Below, piece by piece: positions 1 to 12,974 of a DNA stretch of 64,000 nucleotides. A model generated the notes under the pieces. That model did no database searches. It saw only the letters and a list, made by a program, of their open reading frames with translations, and was not told the origin of the DNA. The translations under genes were made by a program, and so were the position numbers. This stretch comes from Roseovarius sp. (lineage in GTDB: Bacteria; Pseudomonadota; Alphaproteobacteria; Rhodobacterales; Rhodobacteraceae), in contig JAOSKR010000001.1 in the NCBI GenBank assembly GCA_027493545.1, forward strand, positions 462,001 to 526,000, read 5' to 3'. The stretch's first letter is position 1. Every line of letters begins with the position of its first letter.

Positions 1-109
1 GCACCTGCGGCGGCGCGTCCATCGCGTCGAGGAACTGCCGCATCGCGCCGGTGCGCTCCAGCGTGGCGCCGGTGCGGATGAGGCGCAATATGTTGTGCGG
101 ACCGCGCAT
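1..109 (-). CDS. ubiB: UbiB (ABC1/ADCK-family ubiquinone biosynthesis protein), N-terminus only, truncated by window edge
   Basis: Reverse-strand translation MRGPHNILRLIRTGATLERTGAMRQFLDAMDAPPQV; immediately downstream of ubiE on the same strand. Confidence 0.75.
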   Translation of the reverse strand, partial: MRGPHNILRLIRTGATLERTGAMRQFLDAMDAPPQV

Positions 110-113
110 GCGT

Positions 114-857
114 TCAGATCTTCCAGCCCGAATGCAGGCAGGCGACGCCGAAGGTCAGGTTGCGGTAGGCGGCGTTCTCGAACCCGGCCTTGCGCAGCAT
201 GCCCAGAAACGTCTCCTGATCGGGAAAGCGGCGGATCGATTCCACCAGGTACTGGTAGCTGTCGCGGTCGCGCGCGATCGCCTGCCCCAGCCGCGGGATG
301 ATGTGAAAGGAATAGAGGTCGTAGACCTTGCGCAAAAGCTCGTTCGGCACCTGACTGAATTCCAGCACCATCAGCCGTCCGCCGGGGCGCAGCACGCGGA
401 ACGCCTCGTCAAGCACCTGCTGCGGGTCGGTCATGTTGCGGATGCCGAAGCTGACGGTGTAGACGTCAAAGCTCGCGTCGGCAAAGGGCAGCGCCATCGC
501 GTCGCCCACCACCCAGGTCAGCCGGTCGGCCAGCCGTTCGGCCTCGGCCCGCTTGCGCCCCTCCACCAGCATTTCCTCGGTGAGGTCGAGGACGGTGGCA
601 TAGGCCTCGCCCGCGCGCTTGAGGAACCGGAACGAGATGTCGCCGGTGCCGCCGGCCACGTCGAGCAGGCGCTGGCCGGCGCGCGGCGCCAGCCAGTCCA
701 TCATCGCGTCCTTCCAGACCCGGTGGATGCCCAGCGACATGGCGTCGTTCATGACGTCGTACTTCGAGGCCACCGAGCCGAAGACCCCGCGGACGCGGCC
801 GGCCTTTTCCGCCTCGGGGATTTCCTGAAAGCCGAAATGCGTGGTCTTCGGGGTCAT
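114..857 (-). CDS. ubiE: Bifunctional demethylmenaquinone/2-methoxy-6-polyprenyl-benzoquinol methylase UbiE
   Basis: [50 protein letters not shown]...[15 protein letters not shown]; UbiE signatures. Confidence 0.95.
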   Translation of the reverse strand: MTPKTTHFGFQEIPEAEKAGRVRGVFGSVASKYDVMNDAMSLGIHRVWKDAMMDWLAPRAGQRLLDVAGGTGDISFRFLKRAGEAYATVLDLTEEMLVEGRKRAEAERLADRLTWVVGDAMALPFADASFDVYTVSFGIRNMTDPQQVLDEAFRVLRPGGRLMVLEFSQVPNELLRKVYDLYSFHIIPRLGQAIARDRDSYQYLVESIRRFPDQETFLGMLRKAGFENAAYRNLTFGVACLHSGWKI

Positions 858-954
858 GCGGGTGTCCCGGGGCTTGCCGTTTGCGCTCGTCGCCCTTCTT
901 ATAGGCCGGCCGGGGCGGGTTACAATCCGCCCTCTTGCAGGCGGGAAGGGAAAC

Positions 955-1806
955 ATGCCCGAATTGCCGGAGGTTGAGACCGTTCGTCGCGGGCTGGAAC
1001 CGATTCTGGCCGGCCGGCGCATCCTGCGCGTACAGGTCAACCGCCCCGATCTGCGCTGGCCGTTTCCGCCGCGCTTGGCCGAGCGGCTGGCCGGGCGGCG
1101 GGTGAAGGGGCTGCGGCGGCGGTCGAAATACATCCTCGCCGATCTCGACGGCGGCGAGACGCTGCTCGTCCATCTCGGCATGTCCGGACGAATTCTCGTT
1201 TCGGGCGGCCCGTTGGGGCAGTTCGTGCACGACCACCCGGCGCCCGAACGTCACGACCATGTGGTGTTCGACATCGAGGGCGGCGCGCGGGTGACCTTCA
1301 ACGACCCCCGCCGTTTCGGCGCGATGGACCTTCTCGCCACCGCTGCGGCCGAGGCGCATCCGCTGCTGGCCCGGCTGGGGCCCGAGCCGCTGGGAAACAG
1401 CTTTCACGAGGCGTATCTGACGGCCGCGCTGAAAGGTCGCGGAACGCCGGTCAAGGCGGCGCTTCTCGACCAGAGCATCGTGGCGGGGCTGGGCAACATC
1501 TATGTCTGCGAGGCGCTTTACCGCGCCCGCATCTCGCCGCGCCGGCGCGCCGGCGCGATCTCGGCCGCGCGCCTCGCGGCGCTGGTCGTGGCGATCCGGA
1601 ACGTGCTCGCCGACGCCATCGCGGCAGGCGGGTCGTCGCTGCGCGATTATCGCCGCGCCGATGGCGAGCTGGGCTATTTCCAGCACAGCTTCGACGTCTA
1701 CGGCCGCGAGGGCGCGCCCTGCCGGACGGCGGGCTGCGATGGCACGGTTCGCCGCGTCGTGCAGGCGGGACGATCGTCGTTCTACTGCGCGAGTTGCCAA
1801 AGATAG
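955..1806 (+). CDS. mutM: Formamidopyrimidine-DNA glycosylase
   Basis: Starts [17 protein letters not shown]-terminal zinc finger ...[28 protein letters not shown]. Confidence 0.97.
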   Translation: MPELPEVETVRRGLEPILAGRRILRVQVNRPDLRWPFPPRLAERLAGRRVKGLRRRSKYILADLDGGETLLVHLGMSGRILVSGGPLGQFVHDHPAPERHDHVVFDIEGGARVTFNDPRRFGAMDLLATAAAEAHPLLARLGPEPLGNSFHEAYLTAALKGRGTPVKAALLDQSIVAGLGNIYVCEALYRARISPRRRAGAISAARLAALVVAIRNVLADAIAAGGSSLRDYRRADGELGYFQHSFDVYGREGAPCRTAGCDGTVRRVVQAGRSSFYCASCQR

Positions 1807-1870
1807 GTTGAACCGGCGCGGCAAATGGATAAGGAATCGGTCCTGACCGAAACAACCGAAAGCCGGATTC

Positions 1871-2644
1871 ATGGCCTATGAGACGATTATCGTCGAGGTG
1901 AAGGACCACGTCGCCCTCATCACGCTGAACCGCCCCGACGATCTCAACGCGCTCAACGATCAGCTCCTGGGCGAGCTGGTGGCGGCACTGCAGGAGGCGC
2001 AGAGGAACGACAAGGTGCGCTGCATCGTGATCACCGGCAATGAAAAGGCCTTCGCCGCCGGCGCGGATATCAAGATGATGGGCGACAAGGGATTCGTCGA
2101 TGTCTTCGAGGGCGATCTGTTCGGACCCGAATCGGACGCCATCCTGCGCATCCGCAAGCCGATCATCGCCGCGGTGGCGGGTTACGCGCTGGGGGGATGC
2201 GAACTGGCGATGATGTGCGATTTCATCATCGCCGCCGATACCGCCAAGTTCGGACAGCCCGAGATCAATCTCGGCGTCATTGCCGGGCTCGGGGGCACGC
2301 AGCGGCTGACGCGTTTCATCGGCAAGTCGAAATCCATGGACATGAACCTCACCGGCCGGTTCATGGAGGCCGAGGAGGCCGAGCGCGCCGGCCTCGTGAG
2401 CCGCGTCGTGCCCGCCAAGAAGCTCAAGGAAGAGGCGCTGACCGCGGCCGGAAAGATCGCCGAGAAGTCGATGATCGCGGTGATGGCGGCCAAGGAGGCG
2501 GTGAACCGCTCCTACGAGGTGCCGCTGCGCGAGGGGCTCCTGTTCGAACGCCGGGTGTTCCACGCGCTCTTTGCCACCGAGGACCAGAAGGAGGGCATGG
2601 CCGCCTTCGTCGAGAAACGCCAGGCGCAGTTCCGCGACAGGTGA
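1871..2644 (+). CDS. Enoyl-CoA hydratase/isomerase family protein
   Basis: Crotonase fold motifs: [51 protein letters not shown]. Confidence 0.95.
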   Translation: MAYETIIVEVKDHVALITLNRPDDLNALNDQLLGELVAALQEAQRNDKVRCIVITGNEKAFAAGADIKMMGDKGFVDVFEGDLFGPESDAILRIRKPIIAAVAGYALGGCELAMMCDFIIAADTAKFGQPEINLGVIAGLGGTQRLTRFIGKSKSMDMNLTGRFMEAEEAERAGLVSRVVPAKKLKEEALTAAGKIAEKSMIAVMAAKEAVNRSYEVPLREGLLFERRVFHALFATEDQKEGMAAFVEKRQAQFRDR

Positions 2645-2932
2645 CGCGGGGACGCGGTGCGAGTCGCCGTTTGAGTGCCAATAATGCCACGGTCGCGCGA
2701 AAATGCGCGGCGCCGGGCCACCGGCAACGCCGCCGCGGGGGGTGCGCGGAAATCGCCGGGCCCCGTGGCCGTTTTTGCGGTTTGCATTTGCGGCGAATTC
2801 GGCTAAGAGCCACGGTCATACATGCGCGTGGGGCCCGCTCTGGCCAGTCATTTGCCGGTCGAAGACCTGCCGGTTCGGGGCTACCCACGTGCAATCCGGA
2901 ACACGAAGTACCCGAACAAAGGCTTGAAAAAG

Positions 2933-3196
2933 ATGGCAAATACCCCCCAATCCAAGAAACGCGCCCGCCAGAGCCTGCGCCGCCTGACCGTCAACAAGGC
3001 CCGGCGCTCGCGAATCCGCACCTACCTGCGCAAGGTCGAAGAGGCCATCGCCTCGGGCGACAAGGACGCCGCCCAGGCCGCGCTGCGCGCCGCCCAGCCC
3101 GAACTGATGCGCGGCGTGACCAGGGGCGTCTTTCACAAGAACACCGCGGCGCGCAAAATGTCGCGCCTGTCGGCCCGCGTGAAGGTGCTCGGCTGA
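2933..3196 (+). CDS. rpsT: 30S ribosomal protein S20
   Basis: [43 protein letters not shown]..., located upstream of dnaA as is usual in this group. Confidence 0.95.
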   Translation: MANTPQSKKRARQSLRRLTVNKARRSRIRTYLRKVEEAIASGDKDAAQAALRAAQPELMRGVTRGVFHKNTAARKMSRLSARVKVLG

Positions 3197-3223
3197 GAAA
3201 CGCGCTCTAAGCGGTTGATCCTC

Positions 3224-3252
3224 AAAGGCGCCCCCGACCGGGGGCGCCTTTT
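3224..3252 (+). terminator. Rho-independent terminator of rpsT
   Basis: aaaggcgccccc-gacc-gggggcgccttttg: long GC stem plus T-tract just after the rpsT stop. Confidence 0.85.
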
Positions 3253-3732
3253 GCATTTGTGGCAGAGATGTCGGCCCTGGCAGATTCTCTGCCGGCACCG
3301 ACGCTGTCAAGCGACAAGATGAGTTGCCGCAACGGCCGGGCTGTTGCTACGTTCACGAGGCGATCCCGCCAGGGGAGACAGGCTGCCACTGTCGCTGAAA
3401 CGGACATGAGAAGTCTCACGTCCTCGGTCGAAGCGAGCCATCTCGTTCAACGAGGCGGCTCTCGGAGGTGACAGGCCAGGTCCGAACACGAGGCGAGCCC
3501 GGTCGCTCGTACGCCATGCCGAAGGCAATCCGCGATCTTGGGGACGCGGGAGCCGTATCGCGGCGGGGTGTGCGGGCGCGTCATCCGGGCTCCGAACAGG
3601 GCAAGGGCATCCGCTGCATCGGGCAGCGGTCCTGTCGGCCTGTATCCGGTCCCCCGGACGCGGATCGTACCGGTGCGAAAGCGGGGGCGTCGCGCCGGTG
3701 TCAGATAGGCTTGAGTCGCGGAATGGGGACAG

Positions 3733-5100
3733 ATGACACACGAGCAATGGGGCCAGCTGAAGCAAGAACTTCTGGGCACGGTCGGAACGCATAATTTCAA
3801 CAACTGGATCGAGCCGCTGGAACTGGCCGGGGTCAGCGACGGTGTCGCCACCTTCAACGTGCCGACGAGCTTTCTGGGCAACTATGTATCGCGCAACTTC
3901 GGCGACCTGATCCTTTTTCAGGTCAATACCGTCGCGCCGGACATCCGCCGCGTACACTTCCAGGCGACAGCCAATTGCGGTGCGCGGCAGCCCGCGGGCC
4001 GGCCTGCCCCGCCGCGCCCAGCCGCGTCGGCGGCGGTCGCCGCGCGAGGCGAGGGGCAGGTGCCCGCGGCCCCGCTCGACGAGCGATTCACCTTTGACAC
4101 GTTCGTCGTCGGCAAGCCCAACGAGCTGGCCCACGCCGCCGCCCGCCGCGTGGCCGAGGGCGGACCAGTCACCTTCAATCCGCTCTTTCTTTACGGCGGG
4201 GTCGGACTGGGCAAGACCCACCTGATGCACGCCATCGCCTGGGAACTTCAGGCGCGGCGCCCCGAGTTGTGCGTGGTCTATCTTTCTGCCGAGCAGTTCA
4301 TGTACCGCTTCGTGCAGGCCCTGCGCGACCGCCGGATGATGGATTTCAAACAGATGTTCCGCTCGGTCGACGTTCTGATGGTCGATGACGTCCAGTTCAT
4401 CGCCGGCAAGGAGAGCACCCAGGAGGAGTTCTTTCACACCTTCAACGCGCTCGTCGACCAGAACCGGCAGATCATCATTTCGGCCGATCGCGCCCCGGGC
4501 GAGATCGCGCATCTGGAGGACCGCATCAAGTCGCGCCTGCAATGCGGGCTGGTGGTCGATCTGCACCCGACCGACTACGAACTGCGCCTCGGCATCCTGC
4601 AATCCAAGGCCGAACGCTATCGCAACGACTACCCGGGCCTGCAGATGGCCGGTGGCGTGCTGGAGTTCCTCGCCCACCGGATCAGCACCAACGTGCGCGT
4701 GCTCGAGGGCGCGCTGACGCGGCTTTTCGCCTTCGCCTCGCTGGTCGGGCACGAGATCACCCTCGAACTGGCGCAGGATTGCCTCGCCGACATCCTGCGC
4801 GCCTCCGAGCGCAAGATCTCGATCGAGGAGATCCAGCGCCGGGTGGCCGAGCACTACAACATCCGCCTCTCCGACATGATCGGCCCCAAGCGCGTGCGCA
4901 ACTTCGCCCGGCCGCGGCAGGTGGCGATGTACCTGTGCAAGCAGATGACCAGCCGGTCGCTGCCCGAGATCGGGCGCCGGTTTGGCGGGCGCGACCACAC
5001 CACGGTGATGCACGGGGTGCGCCGCATCGACGAGTTGCGCCACCAGGACGCGCAGATCGCCGAGGATCTCGAGCTGCTGCGCCGCACGCTGGAGGGGTAG
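3733..5100 (+). CDS. dnaA: Chromosomal replication initiator protein DnaA
   Basis: Walker [27 protein letters not shown]-terminal [13 protein letters not shown]. Confidence 0.97.
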   Translation: MTHEQWGQLKQELLGTVGTHNFNNWIEPLELAGVSDGVATFNVPTSFLGNYVSRNFGDLILFQVNTVAPDIRRVHFQATANCGARQPAGRPAPPRPAASAAVAARGEGQVPAAPLDERFTFDTFVVGKPNELAHAAARRVAEGGPVTFNPLFLYGGVGLGKTHLMHAIAWELQARRPELCVVYLSAEQFMYRFVQALRDRRMMDFKQMFRSVDVLMVDDVQFIAGKESTQEEFFHTFNALVDQNRQIIISADRAPGEIAHLEDRIKSRLQCGLVVDLHPTDYELRLGILQSKAERYRNDYPGLQMAGGVLEFLAHRISTNVRVLEGALTRLFAFASLVGHEITLELAQDCLADILRASERKISIEEIQRRVAEHYNIRLSDMIGPKRVRNFARPRQVAMYLCKQMTSRSLPEIGRRFGGRDHTTVMHGVRRIDELRHQDAQIAEDLELLRRTLEG

Positions 5101-5235
5101 CGGGCGCCGGCATTGCGCCGTGCCACCCTTGACCACAGTCCAGATTGCCCTGAAAAACGGCATGAAAAGGCTTGAGCACGGGGGGGAGTTTGCTACGGTG
5201 CGCTTCCCCACCGGCCGCACACAGGGAGCGAGGGC

Positions 5236-6354
5236 ATGAAATTCAGCATCGAACGCGGGGCACTGCTGAAGGCAGTGTCGCAGGCCCAGTCGGTGGTCGA
5301 GCGGCGCAACACCATCCCGATCCTCGCCAATGTCCTGATCGAGGCCGAGGGCGATCAGGTCCAGTTCCGCGCCACCGATCTCGATATCGAGGTGGTCGAC
5401 CGCGCGCCGGCCAAGGTCGAGCGCGCGGGCGCGACCACGGTGTCGGCGGTGACCCTGCACGAGATCGTGCGCAAGCTGCCCGAGGGCGCGCTGGTCAGCC
5501 TGTCCGACGACGGCGCCTCGGGCCGGATGACGGTGGCGGCGGGGCGGTCGAACTTCGCGCTGGCGACCCTGCCGAAAGAGGACTTCCCGGTGATGGCCTC
5601 GGCGGACTACGCCTGCAACTTCGCCGCCCGCGCGCCCCAGCTGCGGCGCCTCTTCGACAAGTCGAAATTCGCCATCTCGACCGAGGAGACGCGCTATTAC
5701 CTCAACGGCGTCTACATGCACGTCTCCGAGAGCGACGGCGGCAAGGTGCTGCGCTGCGTGGCCACCGACGGCCATCGCCTGGCCCGCGTCGATGCCGACC
5801 TGCCCGAGGGTGCGGCCGAGATGCCCGGCGTGATCGTTCCGCGCAAGACCGTGGGCGAGCTGCGCAAGCTCCTCGATGACGACGACGCGCAGATCGCGGT
5901 GTCGGTCTCGCAAACCAAGGTGCGCTTTGCCACCCCCGACATCACCCTGACATCCAAGGTGATCGACGGCACCTTTCCCGACTACACCCGGGTCATTCCC
6001 GTCGGCAACACCCGCAGGCTCGAGGTCGACGCCAGCGATTTCGCCCGTGCCGTCGACCGGGTAGCGACGGTCAGCTCGGAACGCTCGCGGGCGGTCAAGC
6101 TGACCCTCGACGAGGACCGGCTGGTGCTGTCCGTGAATGCCCCCGACAGCGGCGCCGCCGAGGAAGAGCTGGCGGTGGCCTATGGCGACGAACGGCTCGA
6201 GATCGGCTTCAACGCCAAGTACCTGCTCGAGATCGCCAACCAGATCGACCGCGAGAACGCGGTTTTCCTGTTCAACTCCTCCGGCGACCCGACTCTGGTG
6301 CGCGAGGGCAACGACACCAGCGCCATTTATGTCGTGATGCCGATGCGCGTCTGA
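5236..6354 (+). CDS. dnaN: DNA polymerase III subunit beta (sliding clamp)
   Basis: MKFSIERGALLKAVSQAQSVVERRNTIPILANVLIEA...YVVMPMRV. Confidence 0.97.
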   Translation: MKFSIERGALLKAVSQAQSVVERRNTIPILANVLIEAEGDQVQFRATDLDIEVVDRAPAKVERAGATTVSAVTLHEIVRKLPEGALVSLSDDGASGRMTVAAGRSNFALATLPKEDFPVMASADYACNFAARAPQLRRLFDKSKFAISTEETRYYLNGVYMHVSESDGGKVLRCVATDGHRLARVDADLPEGAAEMPGVIVPRKTVGELRKLLDDDDAQIAVSVSQTKVRFATPDITLTSKVIDGTFPDYTRVIPVGNTRRLEVDASDFARAVDRVATVSSERSRAVKLTLDEDRLVLSVNAPDSGAAEEELAVAYGDERLEIGFNAKYLLEIANQIDRENAVFLFNSSGDPTLVREGNDTSAIYVVMPMRV

Positions 6355-6370
6355 ATCGGCTGCGCCGATG

Positions 6371-6404
6371 CCTGCGGCGCGAGTATTTTCGGAAAGATGA
6401 AAGG
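6371..6404 (+). repeat. Dispersed intergenic element, copy 1 (GAGTATTTTCGGAAAGATGAAAG)
   Basis: cctgcggcgcgagtattttcggaaagatgaaagg; related to copies at 14369, 26911, 41461 and 47838. Confidence 0.7.
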
Positions 6405-6411
6405 GCGGGGA

Positions 6412-7527
6412 ATGCCCGGGCTCTACCTGTCGCGCCTGACCCTGTCGCATTTCCGGTCCCACCAGGCTGCGGCGCTGGCGCTCGATGCGCGGCCGGTGGC
6501 GATCTTCGGGCCCAACGGCGCCGGCAAGACCAACCTGCTCGAGGCGGTATCGTTGTTTTCCCCCGGCCGCGGCCTCAGGCGCGCGGCGGCGCAGGAGATG
6601 GTGCGCCTGTCCGGGGGCCCCGGCTGGAAGGTGACCGGCATCCTGCATTCGCTCGGCCGGGTGCACGAGATCGAGATCTGGTCGGAGGGCGGCCAGCCCC
6701 GGCAGTTGCGCATCGACGGCAAGGCGGCGGCGCAGGCGGCGCTGGGGCGCATCGCGCGGGTGCTCTGGCTGGTGCCGAGCATGGACCGGCTGTGGACCGA
6801 GGGGGCCGATGGGCGGCGGCGCTTCCTCGATCGCATGACCATGAGTTTCATGCCCGATCACGCCGAGGCGGCGCTGGCATATGAGAAGGCCATGCGCGAA
6901 CGTAACCGCCTGCTCAGGGACCAGGTGCGCGACGGCCACTGGTACGTGGCGCTCGAGCGGCAGATGGCGGCGGCGGGGCTGACCGTCGACCGCAACCGCC
7001 GCGCGGCGCTGGAGCGGCTGCAGGCGGCGCAGGATGCCGCCGAGACTGCCTTTCCCGCCGCCGGGCTGGAACTGATCGCGGGCGCGGGCGAGATGCCCGA
7101 CACGGAGCCCGATTTCCGCGAGGCCCTGCACGAGGGCCGGGCGCGCGACATCGCCGCCGGGCGCACGATGGTCGGGCCTCACCGGGCCGATCTGGCGGCG
7201 GTCTATACCGCCAAGGGCGTACCGGCGGCGGCCTCTTCGACCGGCGAGCAGAAGGCGCTTCTGATTTCGCTCATCCTCGCCAACGCCCGTGCCCTCGCCG
7301 AGGAGTTCGGCGCTCCGCCGCTTCTGCTCCTGGACGAGGTCGCGGCCCATCTCGACGCCACCCGCCGCGCCGCGCTTTATGACGAGGTCTGCGGCCTCGG
7401 CGCCCAGGCCTGGATGACCGGCACCGGGCCGGAACTGTTCGCGGATCTGGGCAGTCGCGCGCAGTATTGCGAAGTGACGGAAACCGGATGCACAAGCGGC
7501 ACCGCACAGGAGAAACCGATATCATGA
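6412..7527 (+). CDS. recF: DNA replication/repair protein RecF
   Basis: LYLSRLTLSHFRSHQ...FGPNGAGKTNLLEAVSLFSPGRGLR...GPHRADL...LLLLDEVAAHLD. Confidence 0.96.
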   Translation: MPGLYLSRLTLSHFRSHQAAALALDARPVAIFGPNGAGKTNLLEAVSLFSPGRGLRRAAAQEMVRLSGGPGWKVTGILHSLGRVHEIEIWSEGGQPRQLRIDGKAAAQAALGRIARVLWLVPSMDRLWTEGADGRRRFLDRMTMSFMPDHAEAALAYEKAMRERNRLLRDQVRDGHWYVALERQMAAAGLTVDRNRRAALERLQAAQDAAETAFPAAGLELIAGAGEMPDTEPDFREALHEGRARDIAAGRTMVGPHRADLAAVYTAKGVPAAASSTGEQKALLISLILANARALAEEFGAPPLLLLDEVAAHLDATRRAALYDEVCGLGAQAWMTGTGPELFADLGSRAQYCEVTETGCTSGTAQEKPIS

Positions 7528-7955
7528 CGCGAAACGATGACATCAGGACCGGAGGCTGCCTTTGCGGCGCGGTACGGTTTCAGACCGAAGGCCCGCTGCG
7601 CGAGGTTGTCGCCTGCCATTGCGGCCAGTGCCGGCGGCAGACCGGGCTCTATTATGCCGCGACCAACGTCGCCAATGATCGGCTTTCGGTTCAGGGCGGC
7701 GAGGCCATCACGTGGTATCGCGCCTCGGACCGGGCCCGGCGCGGGTTCTGTTCGCGCTGCGGCTCGGCGCTGTTCTGGTGCGAGGACGGCGCGGAGTCCA
7801 CCTCGGTCCTGGCGGGGGCCTTTGACGAACCCACGGGATTGAAGCTGACGCAGCACATTTTCTGTGCCGACAAGGGCGATTTCTACGAGATCACCGACGG
7901 CCTGCCGCAATATCCGGGTTCCCGATTCGGGTTGGCCGCGGACGGCAACCCATGA
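7524..7955 (+). CDS. GFA family protein (glutathione-dependent formaldehyde-activating-like)
   Basis: GGCLCGAVRFQTEGPLREVVACHCGQCRRQTG...FCSRCGSALFW zinc-binding pattern. Confidence 0.92.
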   Translation: MTRNDDIRTGGCLCGAVRFQTEGPLREVVACHCGQCRRQTGLYYAATNVANDRLSVQGGEAITWYRASDRARRGFCSRCGSALFWCEDGAESTSVLAGAFDEPTGLKLTQHIFCADKGDFYEITDGLPQYPGSRFGLAADGNP

Positions 7956-8401
7956 GCGCGGCGTCAGACCTGCCCCGCCAGCGCGTGACCCTCATCACCC
8001 TTGGGGTGGCCGATCTCGATCGCGCCAGGGCGTTCTATGCCGCGCTCGGCTGGTCCCCGGCCGAAGAGCAGGACGGCGTGGCCTTTTACCAGCTGGCCGG
8101 CCTCGTTCTGGGCCTCTTCGGAAAAGCGGCGCTGGCCGCCGATCAGGGGCGCGCGCGTGCGGCGCTGGGCACCGGTGCGATGACGCTGGCGCAGAACTTT
8201 CCGACCGAGGCCGAGGTCGATGCCGCCTATCGGGTAGCGATCGAGGCTGGGGCGACGCCGCTCAAGCGCCCCGAAAAGGTGTTCTGGGGCGGCTATTCGG
8301 GCTACTTCGCCGATCCCGACGGCCATGTCTGGGAACTGGCGATGAACCCGTTCTGGCCGCTCTCCCGGGACGGCACACTGACGCTGCCGGGGGCCGAATG
8401 A
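7952..8401 (+). CDS. VOC (glyoxalase/bleomycin-resistance) superfamily protein
   Basis: RVTLITLGVADLDRARAFYAALGWSPAEEQDGVAFYQ...GYFADPDGHVWELAMNP. Confidence 0.92.
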   Translation: MSAASDLPRQRVTLITLGVADLDRARAFYAALGWSPAEEQDGVAFYQLAGLVLGLFGKAALAADQGRARAALGTGAMTLAQNFPTEAEVDAAYRVAIEAGATPLKRPEKVFWGGYSGYFADPDGHVWELAMNPFWPLSRDGTLTLPGAE

Positions 8402-9019
8402 CGCTGTCGCCAGCCGATCTGGCACTTTATGCCGGGGCGCTCCTCATCCTCTTCATCACACCCGGTCCGGTCTGGCTGGCGGTGCTGGCGCGCACGCTCA
8501 CGGGCGGGGCGCAGGCGGTGGTGCCGCTGGCGCTGGGCGTGGTCGTGGGCGATGTGCTGTGGTCGCTGCTGGCGGTGCTGGGGGTCAGCTGGGTGGTGTC
8601 GGTCTTTGGCGGTGTGATGGTGGCGCTCAAGCTGGTGGCGGTGGTGCTCTTCGCCGGCATGGGGGTGCTGCTGATCCGCCATGCCGACCGCACCATCGCC
8701 GCCGACAGCCGCCTGACGCGGCCGGGTGCCTGGGCCGGGTTCATGGCCGGGCTGGTGGCGATCCTCGGCAATCCCAAGGCAATACTGTTCTACATGGGGG
8801 GTGCTGCCGGGGTTCTTCGATCTGACCCGCGTCACGCCGGCGGACATCGCCCTGGTGGTGGCGCTGTCGGCGCTGGTGCCCTTTGCCGGCAATATCGGCC
8901 TGGCGCTGTTCGTCACGCGGCTGCGGCGGCGGATGGCCTCGCCCGCGGCGCTCAGGCGCACCAATCTCGCCGCCGGCGGGCTGCTGATCGCCGTGGGCGC
9001 GGCGATCGCCATGACATGA
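8398..9019 (+). pseudogene. LysE/RhtB-family exporter, interrupted by a +1 frameshift in a G-run at 8796-8801 (probable sequencing error)
   Basis: MTLSPADLALYAGALLILFITPGPVWLAVLARTL...GNPKAILFYMG then continues in another frame ...PGFFDLTRVTPADIALVVALSALVPFAGNIGLALFV. Confidence 0.85.
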
Positions 9020-9118
9020 GCCGGCCCGCCCGGCGCGAACCACAAAATATTGTGTCCCGTGCGTGACATTGTCCGCGGGAAATCGTATAAAATCACAGCT
9101 TACACAAGGGTGGCTTTA

Positions 9119-11536
<2,418 letters not shown>

Positions 11537-11545
11537 GGTTGTTGT

Positions 11546-11572
11546 AGGGCGTCCCGCGAGGGGCGCCCTTTC
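11546..11572 (+). terminator. Terminator downstream of gyrB
   Basis: agggcgtcccgcgaggggcgccctttctt, just after the gyrB stop. Confidence 0.75.
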
Positions 11573-11591
11573 TTCGTGGTCCGCCGGCCGG

Positions 11592-12877
11592 TCAGAACGG
11601 CTGCGTGGTGTAATCGACCTCGTCGGGATAGAACGTGTCTTCGATCGACGTGGTGTGCACCCGGCGCAGGAAGCCGTTCTCGACCCGGCTGATATACTGG
11701 TGGCCAAAGACCTGATGGGTCTTGCCGTTGAACCGCTTGGCGCCCTGCGGGTGCTGGCGCGAATGCGCCATGTCGGTCATTGCCTCGACCGCCTCGATCA
11801 GCGCCGCGCGGTCGCCGGGGCCGCGATAGCCGGCGGCCTGCATCCCCGCCCTGATGACGTGCAGCGTCTCCCAGCAGCCGAACATGTGGGCATAGGTCGA
11901 CACGTCGGTGGGATCGCTGAGCGAGGCGCCGCGGGCATCGACGCCCACCCGTTCGCGGTAGAAACGGTCGTATTCCGACTGGTCCTCCTGGGCGTGGCGC
12001 GGCATTCCCTCCCACATGTAGGTGCCTTCGAGGAATTCCAGCCCCGGGCTGGCGATGTCGACCGCCTCGAGGCTGTCGATGAAGCCGAACATCTCGGGCC
12101 GGTCGGGGCCGAAGAATTCGCCCAGCTCCTTGACGAAGGTCAGCACCGCGGGGCCGACCATGACGTGATAGAGCACCTCGGTTTCGCGCGGAATCTTGGG
12201 GAAATACCGGTGAACGAGGTCTCCGACGGCGGGATCGCGATCTGGGCGATGACCTCGCCGCCGCTGGCCTCGATCGCCGGGCCGAGATTGTCGCGGTGAT
12301 CGTAGCCGAAACCGTAATCGGGAAAGATCATCGTCACCTTCTTGCCCAGGTTGGCGGTGATGTAGGGCGCCATCGCCCGGACTTGGCTTTTCACGTCGGT
12401 GATGCCGGGCTGAAGCGTGTAGCGGTTGAGCATCCCCGAGGCGACGTGATGGCCCTCCGACACCACGAAATAGGGCAGCTTCAGCTCGCCCGCGCGCGGG
12501 GCCGAACCGATCACTACATGGGAAAAGAGGGTGCCGTAGCCGATGTCGCAGCCGTGCTGGGTGGCGAACTTCTCGACCACCTCGGCGCCGCGCTTGGGGT
12601 CGGTGCCGTCGTCCTCGGCCACGATCTCGACCTTGCGGCCGTTGATGCCGCCCTCGTCGTTGATGAGCCTGACCGCGGCCTCGGTGGTGCGGTCGTACCA
12701 GCGGCCATAGGCCGCGCCGATGCCGGTGCGGTGGACCTGAAAGCCGATGCGGATCGGCTCGGACGATTGCGCCTGGCCGTAGCGCGCCCAGAGCGGCAGC
12801 GTGGCCGCGCCGACGGCGCCGCCCGCCGGGGTCCGCAGCGCCCCGCGGCGCGTCGTGGCGTTGATCTCTCTGGTCAT
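11592..12877 (-). pseudogene. ABC transporter substrate-binding protein (branched-chain amino acid/urea/amide type, periplasmic-binding family 6), split by a frameshift near 12207
   Basis: IRIGFQVHRTGIGAAYGRWYDRTTEAAVRLINDEGGINGRKVEIVAEDDGTDPKRGAEVVEKF... continues in a second frame ...YFPKIPRETEVLYHVMVGPAVLTFVKELGEFFGPDRPEMFG. Confidence 0.85.
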
Positions 12878-12974
12878 GGCAAGCCCTCCCTGTTGCCTTC
12901 TTGCGGGCCCGCCGGGCGGACCCGTTGGGGGAGTCTGCGAAGCGCCGGCCGGTTTGTCCAGAAAATAGCGCCGC

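Noticed and set aside
3307-7350. Very long antisense ORF (1347 aa, minus strand) over dnaA-dnaN-recF
   Set aside because: Shadow ORF caused by high-GC codon bias; low-complexity R/A/G/H-rich translation opposite well-supported genes
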